From assembly GCA_964304625.1 (NCBI GenBank), contig OZ199839.1, forward strand, positions 1,116,001 through 1,180,000: a stretch of DNA of 64,000 nt. Direction: 5' to 3'. Positions 55,339 to 64,000 of this stretch are shown here, piece by piece (position 1 is the first letter of the stretch; the number at the start of each line of letters is the position of its first letter). A program made the position numbers and the translations under genes. Origin of the DNA: Kudoa neothunni. Taxonomy: Eukaryota; Cnidaria. The notes beneath the pieces were generated by a model. The model saw only the letters and a list, made by a program, of their open reading frames with translations. It searched no databases and was not told the DNA's origin.

Positions 55339-57027
55339 CATTAAAAACAATGTCTAGAGAAAATGATAATATAAAAATAATTGTTAAAGCATGACTTGAT
55401 CATCTCTCAAATATAATCGGAATAATAATAGTTCTCGTTTCCACGGATTAATGTCGATATCTGTCCTGTTCCCCATACTCAATTTACTAGAAATTATTTT
55501 TGTAATATTCTATTTTAGTTTCAACTGAAAATATTCATCTGCTTTTTTGAATAAATAACGAATTAAAGTTATGACCACATGCTGAAAAAATGACTTTATA
55601 GATGCATAAAATAATATTAGATGAAAACTATTTAATTAAATAATGTTTGAAAAAACTGGATTATTAACAAAGAAATGTTATATCGATAAAATTAAACCAA
55701 TTTTCAAATAATGACCCATTGTAACTTTGAGGTATTTTGATGGATAAACTCCTTTCAATTATTAAAAATTGCATAGATTTTTATCTGAATAATATAAATA
55801 TATGTTTTAGCTAATTGAAACAAATTAAAAATTCCAAACAATTGAAAATTTATAAATCGAATAAACTATGTGAAAGATAATTTTGAAAAATGTTTATTAT
55901 TTATGTTTTATACTTTGAAATTGAATTCTAATAAGATATTAAAATTATAATCAATATTACTTTTTAGGCGAAGTAAAAATTGAAGGAAAATATATAAAAC
56001 TATCATTTTAAATAAAAAAATGAAATTAAAAATACATATAACTATTTTATTAAATAAAAGATCAACTCAGATTTTTATAATTTAATTTTTTATACTATAA
56101 AAGCTTTTCACAGTATTTATTATATTAACACAAGTTTATCGTCAATAATAAAAATTCTAACGTTGAAATTTCATATTTAGTACAATTCAAATGTTTAAAA
56201 CCATTTTTCGCATGTAATCATCATTTTTGAAAAAATATGGCAAGATGTAAAAATTGAAAATCTCTAAGTATGTGATGTGTGTTGATAGCTCAAAATGAGA
56301 CAAAATATCGATTAACTAAAACATCAAAATATCTCAGGAAGTTAAGAGGGGGTAAAATATTACTCACTTTGATGCCTACAATGTTTGTTACATCAAGTCT
56401 GAGTAGCCCCGGGATGGGGAAATTCTCGCCGTTAGAAGGTTAGAGATTACAAGGCGGTCCTCGTAATCTTTCACTAAAAATCTCCGCAAAATTTTATATT
56501 ACTCATTATTCACTTTGTATGTAATTTATTCTCACTGCGTAAGAAACATTTTCTCAAATGATATCACTTCTTCGTTTTGAATAGAACTAATTCAAAATAA
56601 AAAATTATCTTTCTATTTGTATTCTTATGTTAGTATATAAGGTTATTTTTGAACTTTGTGACCCATTGTCTTAACATATTATGTTCATGCGGACCGTTGA
56701 TAAAAAAATTTCCCCACCTCTACCTCTAGGCTGGATTAGTCATATCTCCACAACCTATTAGCTTAATCAAAAGTTTAATTTATGCTGCGAATAACGTTAA
56801 ATTCAGCAATTATTAATAAGGTATCATGTTCATTTTTGTAATTTTAATATTTTTACGTGAATTTAAACTCGACGTTAGACCAAAAATACCACTTTCCTAA
56901 TAAAATTGTTGAATGTTTAATTTAAACTCAGAACATTATCCAATCTGTTATAGATTTAAATAGGTTAATAAAAATAAATTTACAGTTATTAATTTCGAAT
57001 GTATTAAAATTAAATCCAAAATTACAT

Positions 57028-57051
57028 CCGTGCGCAGGCGCGACCTACAAG
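57028..57051 (+). promoter_or_regulatory. NRF1-like site directly upstream of the BRD8-like gene
   Basis: GTGCGCAGGCGCG ends about ten bases before the ATG, matching the NRF1 consensus (TGCGCAxGCGC) closely. In an AT-rich window this is unlikely by chance and supports a transcription start here. It is inferred from sequence only. Confidence 0.45.
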
Positions 57052-59950
57052 ATGGATTGGGATGATAGGAAAAGATTGATGCTATTGGAATCGTTATATT
57101 TTAACGGCAACGACAACTGGTATGATATTAGAAATTTAAACAATAAATCATGAACTGATTTTAGGGTTGGGGTTGCAAATTGTTTTGTGAATTTATGCGG
57201 AGCATTTGGCGAATCTTTACCATCAGAAGGTTTAATTGAGGTAGAAATATGAGTAAAGTCTGGAAATAAGTTAACATGGAATATAGGATTGCCAAGAAGA
57301 ATTAAAGTCTCTAATGATGGGTGAGAGTGCACAAAAGTACAGAAATAATAGTTGGGATATTTAATGTGGTTTAATTCAGCTCATCGAAAAAAATAACAAA
57401 CCCTACAAGTAATCAATCTATATAATATTTGAGTTTCCAACAATGCAACATGATATTTGTTTGTAGAAGTTCAAATTTTAACTCGCATGAAGTCATTAAA
57501 TAATTCCCGACGTGAGTATTTGAGAGAGAAAGTGGCAAATGATGTGAAACATTATGGGTATGTGATTGGTTTGGATTTACGCGAATATGATAATTTGGTA
57601 ACTGTTAGTGCATTGAAGCAACTTTTGGTTGATATAAACGAGGGTAAAATTGATGATGTACTTTCCGAATGTTACAGCATGCACAAAACGTAAGTTTGAT
57701 ATGAGTTAAGTGTGAATTAATTTATGTGTAGGACTGGACTATGCATAGATAAAGCTGTGGATTTTTGTGTTGAATAGAGTGAGTTTGGGTAAGCCTACAA
57801 AAAAAAAGTAATCTAATCACTACTATTTTTCTAACACATCTCATTTAGAGGTATTCTTCAAGACCCCAAAAGATAAAGTCGACAGTGAGGAATCGAAAGA
57901 AGTAGTTTCTGAAGTGGTTGAATCATCGGAATCTCAAACTACCAGTGATCAATCCAAAACCGAAACTGTGGATTCATCCAAATTGAGAAGATCGAAACGA
58001 TACAGAAAATGTGGTCGTTGTCACATGCCAGTGACCACCGAAGTAGTCGAGGAGAAATGCAAATGTTGGTTGGACGGTTACGAACTCAGCTACAACAATT
58101 TGATGGCTCAAGAGGCAACAACATCCGAGGATCTCACTCACACTTCATTGAGACCTGTGGAAAATAATATGCTAATATCTTCCCAACATGATGGTTTAGC
58201 AACTATGGAATCATCCTTTATGCAGAAAAAATCCGAAATGCTGTTTAGAGTGTTGCCATATATCTCGATAAAATATAAAACAAAAACTCCAATTGTATTA
58301 AAGAGTTCAGTGGTCAGCAAGAAATTGTCGAAAAAAGAAATCCAGAAATGTATTAAAAAATCAGAAAGTCTTCCAATTCAAGCGACCAACACAACCGACA
58401 TTCTGAGCGATGACGAATCAGACAGTTCCCTCATTTTTTCAGATAGAGAAAGTCGCAAACGAAAAATCAACCGACGTGCAAATTCCACCCAACCAACCAT
58501 TGTTGTTCCTGTAATTTTTGTTGCTCGGCGATTTGTGTGGTATTGTACTTTGGTTAGGTTGAAGAACCTCCATCAAATATCACCGAATCTTTAGTTGGCG
58601 GACGAAAGGTAACAACAAATAGATTAGGCGTCTATCATCTTTCACAATATGTATAAATACAAATAGGGGAAATTACTGAGAAGAAGTTCTCGGGCCTGTG
58701 TGGTTGCCGCTGGTCGGAAATTATCACATGGAAAATCAAGCGATTTGCCCACGTCCTCCATTTCAACCACTTCCAATGTCAGTATGGAGGTTGAAAATGA
58801 TGATGAAAATAATGATCTCAGCAATAATCAGTCTGCTTATGATGATTTTAGTTCCTCGAAATCTTTAGGTGATTGTGTTTTGTGGCTCTGTTTATACGAG
58901 TATTTATAGATCGTATAAGTGATCATATGCTTACTCAATCATCCGGTTCCATAAATACCTCATCCCACTCTTCAAATACCAAGGTAATAAATTAGTTTTT
59001 GAACTATCGCTTATTTCACTAACTCATTGTAGACTATTACAATTGACCATAGTTGCATATACGAATTGGACAATGACGTGTTGGATGGTAATATGATTGA
59101 TGAGTTAATGTGTGGAATTGATTGTGTTGTTGAAAGATAAAATGCTGGATTCACCAACATTGCCCAAGAAACGATCAAAACCCCTAACAAAGTCACCCAA
59201 GGTTTCAGAAATTGCTTCCAAGTGATCACATTTTGTATAAGCCATAATTAATTTGAGGGTTGTGGTAGAAGAAAAACGCGACAATATCAACCACCCAAAC
59301 CATCTGCTAGTGGCGAGAGTAAACAGCAGTTGACTGTTGAAACCGAATCTATAAATAATAATGTTATCATTAATTCTAAAATATTCACTCGTGAGATTCA
59401 GCGTGTGACAACTCACATCAATAGTGATAGGTGATTTAACTTTGTTGAGTTGTTAAAATTTCACGCATTCTCTGTTATAGTACGGTGAGAAAATATATTA
59501 AAAAAAATTACACAAAAACAACAGTTGACTAACACTATCAAGTAAACTAATTGGGCTTTTAATCGAACTAATCGGCTATTGAAAATCGTCATTTTCAAGG
59601 AGTATACTCACAGATGAAGTCTCCTCCGTAGAGGATACCCAACAAGATCCTTCATTCTCTCTGAATGATGTTTACAACAGAGTGATGAATAAGGTGGAAA
59701 CCTTTCTTTTGGAATCAGATCTTAAGGATATCAATGATACTTTGAAGTAAATAATGAGAAAATGTTGATTTTATGCATTATAATTATTGAAATTTTATTT
59801 TTTTAGGAATGATGATTCGTCAGAAAGTCTTTACGATATCTGCGCCACAAATATAAAAGTAACATTGTGTTGATTATTATCTGCTAAAAAACTGTTATTC
59901 AGGGTTTTCTAGAAGTTGTTTTTAATGATGTGCTGGATTTGTCGGAATAA
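57052..59950 (+). CDS. Multi-exon nuclear protein, SANT-like N terminus (possibly BRD8-like)
   Basis: Exon 1 (57052-57119) joins exon 2 (57165-57240) to give MDWDDRKRLMLLESLYFNGN followed by DNWVGVANCFVNLCG, a SANT/Myb-like helix pair resembling BRD8 (NWVSVSRAIKPF). A later exon (57467-57690) has SRREYLREKVAND and LKQLLVDINEGKIDDVLSEC, comparable to the BRD8 Y-x-x-L-K...G-x-x-D-x-x-L block. Then follow acidic and basic low-complexity exons (57850 onward), a Cys cluster (CGRCHMP...KCKC), Arg/Lys-rich runs and a short C-terminal part (SLNDVYNRVMNKVETFLLES; SLYDICATNIK; DVLDLSE-stop). Introns are again about 40-60 nt. The interval 57241-57466 must hold an exon I could not define. No bromodomain is visible. 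If correct, it would act in the NuA4/TIP60 complex; I hold that lightly. Confidence 0.5.
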
Positions 59951-60829
59951 CAAATCTATGCACATGCCATAAAATTTCTGTTAATATAAATATTTGTTTA
60001 TGTGTTTTTTTCGCTCCTTAAGTCCTGCTATCAAACCAACCAACTATTCAAATAAGATTGGAATCTGCATACACAGATTAGTGTATGCAGATCAAAACAA
60101 ATTAAAGAAATGTTGCGTTCTTATTATAATGAGATAAATTTTCTGTTTAATTTTTACGTCCATTTAAAAATTTACGTGTAAAATTATAAAATATTATTTT
60201 TTTCTGTTGGTGGATTTTAAGCGAAATTATTATGAAATTTTCGAATTAGAATTTGGGTTTCTTCTATTGTTTAATTATTATTTGAAGGCAATAACTAAAG
60301 CAACGGCATCTAAGTTTGCATGGTGCCCATTTTTAATCCCCGCGACTCATACTAACAGTATACCTTCGAGTTTGGATACTGCGTAATTCCAAAATTTCAA
60401 CGTTATTCTTTTTAGAGTGAAACCTAGTTTTTTGTTATAGTGATTTTTTTATTATTTTATCATTTTGTAAACATTGTTAACATTAAAAAAAATAAAAAGT
60501 TTTTTATTTGTATTTAAGTCTCGTTATTGTGTGGTTTTAGTGATCTATCTATTTAAAAATTGGAGTGTTTTCTTCTTTATGTTCCGTTAAAAACGTAATA
60601 TTTAAGAGAAATAAATAATTATTATAATTAAGTAGAAATGTTGAAAGTTGTAGAAACAATGACAAATTCTAGGTCTAAATGGAGTGATGTGGTGATCCAA
60701 ATTGAATATTAATGTATTGTCACGTTTAAGGTAGTTTGAAAATTGATGGAATTCTTTAACGAAGATAAACTCAAAAATACGGGTATTGAGACTAAAAGGA
60801 TGGCATATTTTTCAGGCGAATTAAAAATA
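59951..60829. other. Intergenic region between the BRD8-like gene and the Tigger fossil
   Basis: AT-rich, no gene supported. The segment at 60300-60380 (GCATGG...TTTTTAATC...CTCATACT) is weakly similar to 48390-48440, possibly another short dispersed repeat. Confidence 0.35.
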
Positions 60830-62110
60830 TAGATAGTGAGCTGTATGATTGGTTCGTTAAAGAATGGTCGAATGATAATGTTCTGCTGAGATGCGTTATT
60901 GTCGAACTTACTTTATTTATTGCAAATAAAAAAGAAATTTCAAATTTAAAGTCTAGTTAAGAGTGGTTTTCAGGTTCCACATCAAGATATGGGATAGCTT
61001 TCAAAATATTTCATAACGAGATTGCGGATACAGATATTTCATCAATTGACTCATGCACTGTTGCAAACACTAGTTTGGTTAATAAGGCATATAACCCTAA
61101 AGACGTTATAAACATTTATAAAACATCCCTTCTTATGTGGGCAGTTACAAAACATTTGTTATTTTTTAAAGGATGAAGTCGGAATATAAGGGAAAAATAT
61201 AATAACAAGAGTGAATGTTTTATTGTCACTTTTTTTGTAGATAATGATAAACTCCCATCTGTTTTAATTAGTATATTTCAAAATCCTAAATTTTTCGACT
61301 GAGTTAGACATCTTCCGCATGAATATTATTCATGAAAAACACATGGATGATGTGTAGCATATTTATGGAGATAATGAGATAGTTGGTCAAAAGAATGATA
61401 GGTGAGTACAGAAAAGTTTTAATTTTGTTGGGTCGATATCCGCTTCACCCCGAAAATATTGATTTTTATTAAATATCTAAATTTTTTACCTCGCAAACAT
61501 ACAAATAAAATTTTACAATCTATTAATTTATGCATCATTAAATGCATAAAAATAAGGCAGAAATACACTGGCTAAGCACACGGTTTTATGTGAGGATTTT
61601 ATCATCGTTAAATTTTATATTACCAAACTCAATCATGCAATTAATAAAACTATAGGAGAGTATTACGCTAGAAATTATTATCAATTGTTTGGATAATTGA
61701 AAATATTCGATGGTAATAAAACTGCAATAATAAAGTTATGAGCAGTTTATAGAACAAAAAGAGTTAAGAACAATATCTCAAACCAGAAAAGTTCTCATTA
61801 TAAAATTTTATGTATACCAAATTAATTTAATTTAAATGAAGTAGAAGATTGCGAATAGATTTCTGACGATGATAATGCGGCAACATGCGAGGATCAAAAT
61901 CATGCGGACTTATTGTCCACAAATTGATAATCTGATGTTATAGAACCAATTATTAAAAAAGTCAAAATTTTAATCAAACGTAAAAAATGTAGTTAACATT
62001 ATAAAGGAAGTTTTAATTCAAGAAGATCTATATGGATTGTTCGATTTATGGGATGTAAATCAAACAGAATTTAAAAAATATCAATGGAAAGATTTCGCCA
62101 CATAAAAACC
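60830..62110 (+). mobile_element. Tigger/pogo-like DNA transposon fossil
   Basis: Broken transposase read in several frames: SELYDWFVKEWSNDN (HTH-linker), SRYGIAFKIFHNEIADTDIS, AYNPKDVINIYKTSLLMW (the DETGLFW position, catalytic Asp and Glu lost or displaced), KLPSVLISIFQNPKFFD, LLLGRYPLHPENI (second catalytic Asp position), and the acidic C-terminal tail. This is the CENP-B/jerky/Tigger order. Numerous stops and shifts make it inactive. The tail (61620-62110) is shared with 12262-12745, showing at least two copies of the family. Confidence 0.7.
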
Positions 62111-63123
62111 GCAAGATTTTTTGACGTAATTTAACAATATTTCCTTAATTGAACTCAATATTATTTGTTTTTTAAAAAACTTGTTCATACGAATAACCAT
62201 CAAACGTATGAAAAAAAATTTTATTTTACAATGGGACGTACACGCCTAAAAATGAATATTGCGTAAAATCTTTTTATTACGTGTATTTTACTGGTCCCAA
62301 CAACCCATATAATATCTAATCTCGACTATAGTTGATGTATAAAGTTTTTTTTTAAAATATGAGATATTTAAACATTCGGGGATTATCACTTACATATTTC
62401 AACTAAGTCTGAGTTTAAAATATCCGATAAATTCTTTTGATAAAATTAAATTTATTAAGAATATATTAAAATTTAGCTAAATTTTACAGTTGAGCTTATT
62501 TGCTTCAATTTAAAAGCGTATTTATAAATATAAATCTTCTACGTAAAATGGGATAAATTTCTACCCTATTTTTATTTGGAGGGTGTAAATTTTCCAGATA
62601 CTCAGAAGCTTAAATGATGTTGATGCCTATGTATTAAATAATGGGGAGAAAGTGAGAAAAATCGTTTTGAAAATAAAAAGGTCTCGAAGCATGTGGATTC
62701 TGGTAGTTTGAATTAGAGCTATTTTCTGAAACATATTCTTTTGTAATTTGAATTTTAATGACATTTAGAGATTTTTAAGTTATTATAGTTTAAAGGCTAA
62801 TTTTCAGTGATTAATGGGGGTTGAATAGACTTCATATTTTACTTTTCTCTGTGGAATTAAAAAGTCCAAATTTTGTTTTCAAAAATATTGTAGATTTATA
62901 AAATTAATTGAGATTATAATATCGAATTATTCAATATAAAATTAAGAAATTTTAGGTCGTAAAAATTCAATTATCGTTTGCATGTTGATTTTTTAATTAT
63001 TACATTTTTGAAAGTACTGTAATGGTGTAATATTAATGTATTTCTTAATAATGTATAAAGAAAAGTGGTGTTATTTTTGAAAAAAAATGAAATAAAGATG
63101 TGTATTATATTATATTATTATAT

Positions 63124-63150
63124 TTGAATTGAATTGAATTGAATTGAATT
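63124..63150. repeat. (GAATT)n microsatellite
   Basis: Five perfect GAATT units. Confidence 0.9.
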
Positions 63151-63526
63151 GTTCATTAAGGATAGGTCGTTTTTGATCACCAGTGGGTTAAAATTGACAA
63201 TTTTAATGGAATTGAAGCGATTGCTAAAAATACAAGAAATTCTGGAAACTCCAAAAAATAAATTCATTGCATTTGAACTAATTGATTTGTTGTATACTTG
63301 GAAACATCACAATTTCAGCAGGAGAAACATATCAGATTGATTTTAATAGAAAATATTAATACTATCGACATTAGTAAAAAAACTTTAATGTATAAGAAAG
63401 CCGCGCAAACCAGGACCAGCTATTCTTCTAACGTCTAAATTTGTTTGTACTATTATGGAGTATTCGACATTATCCTGGAAGTGGTTATTAGTGTAGTCAA
63501 AATTATTCAGATATCACTAATTTTGA

Positions 63527-63587
63527 CTATATTAATTATTTTTAAATTGCCGCTTCACTTTTAGGGATCAATAATAATTAAATATAG
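63527..63587. repeat. Dispersed hairpin repeat, copy 3
   Basis: CTATATTAATTATT on the left and AATAATTAAATATAG on the right, with CCGCTTCACTTTTAGGG in the loop. The flanks match copy 1 (TCACTAATTTTGACTAT against TCATTAGTTTTGCCTAT). Confidence 0.65.
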
Positions 63588-64000
63588 TGTATTCTAAAAA
63601 TGTATTCTGTAAGAGATTTGTGGATAAAAATATTGTTACGCAAGCGCACGCGTGGTTTAACATTAAAACTAAACTTACCACGAAAATAGGCTCTCTTTTA
63701 TTCTAGTTAAAACTTTTGGATTATTCTTTATATAAAGTTAAACAAGTAATCGTTATCAACTTAATTAATCCTCTTTTTTTAAATTACAAAAAGGATATAA
63801 AAATATTTATTTGGAAAATAATAAATATTTGTTCATAACAATTATAATTAATTTTTTAAAATCGTTTTGGTGTTATTTAATGAAAATACTAATCCCCGAT
63901 TGAATTAAGAATTAATACAAAAAACTGGCAGTTTGAAATTTTTTTCATCGCATTTTTGAGCAACATTAAAGATGCGTCGTTTTATCACAAATCCGGTCAT

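Larger units (their letters stand above)
53503..57051. other. Intergenic region downstream of PKN
   Basis: No gene is supported. Contents: an isolated hAT-like terminal sequence at 54311 (CAGTGGCGCAAAAATATTTG), a Tigger-type 3' segment (54818-55262) and a (TA)n tract (55312-55338). Open frames at 53749-54045 (minus) and 54051-54281 (plus) have no signature. Confidence 0.4.
62111..64000. other. AT-rich intergenic region at the window end
   Basis: No gene is supported. It contains a (GAATT)n tract (63124-63150) and the third hairpin repeat (63527-63587). The short open frame at 63149-63340 begins in the microsatellite and shows no family signature. Confidence 0.4.

Noticed and set aside
57045-57332. 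Minus-strand 95-residue ORF at 57.0-57.3 kb
   Set aside because: It overlaps plus-strand exons that splice cleanly with a 45-nt intron and a SANT-like product, so the minus frame is a shadow.

Overview
This is an AT-rich (roughly 70% A+T by eye) nuclear segment of an animal genome. The animal assignment rests on gene content: a PKN-type kinase (HR1 repeats, C2-like region, AGC kinase domain), CDK7, TFIIB, AAR2, a WDR5-like WD40 gene, and fossils of hAT/Charlie, Tigger/pogo and piggyBac DNA transposons. Introns are extremely short (mostly 39-50 nt, GT-AG). This, with several genes for secreted or surface proteins, would fit a compact-genome invertebrate, perhaps a parasite. The sequence alone does not let me name the phylum.

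Layout. 1-873 (minus) and 6718-9617 (plus) are two head-to-head paralogues of a cell-surface protein built from cysteine-bearing FN3-like modules; the plus copy is complete and reads cleanly through ten exons, including exons of 22 and 15 nt. 13783-15653 encodes a 607-residue single-pass membrane protein with a long helical ectodomain. 21100-22542 (minus) is intact TFIIB, whose first coding exon is only 5 nt; it diverges from an AAR2 splicing-factor gene at 22740-24079. 24399-27051 is a dead hAT element with both terminal inverted repeats and an imperfect 8-bp target duplication. 30248-34135 is a second signal-helix-TM gene with about ten frame breaks, bracketed by a direct repeat. 37368-38823 (minus) is intact CDK7. 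41864-42550 is a small two-exon gene of unknown function, and 43153-44652 is WDR5-like with about four frame breaks. 45050-46720 is a dead piggyBac. 50431-53502 is a PKN kinase in one uninterrupted 3.07-kb exon. 57052-59950 is a multi-exon, probably chromatin-associated gene (BRD8-like). 60830-62110 is a dead Tigger/pogo.

How the genes fit together. TFIIB, CDK7 (TFIIH/CAK), the WDR5-like protein and the BRD8-like protein belong to transcription and chromatin, AAR2 to U5 snRNP assembly, and PKN to Rho signalling. They are unlinked housekeeping genes. The most distinctive content is the surface-protein set: the FN3-like family with symmetrical phase-1 exons and the signal-helix-TM family. I do not recognise either from a described family. 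The intergenic DNA is mostly AT-rich with old transposon pieces and a few short dispersed repeats.
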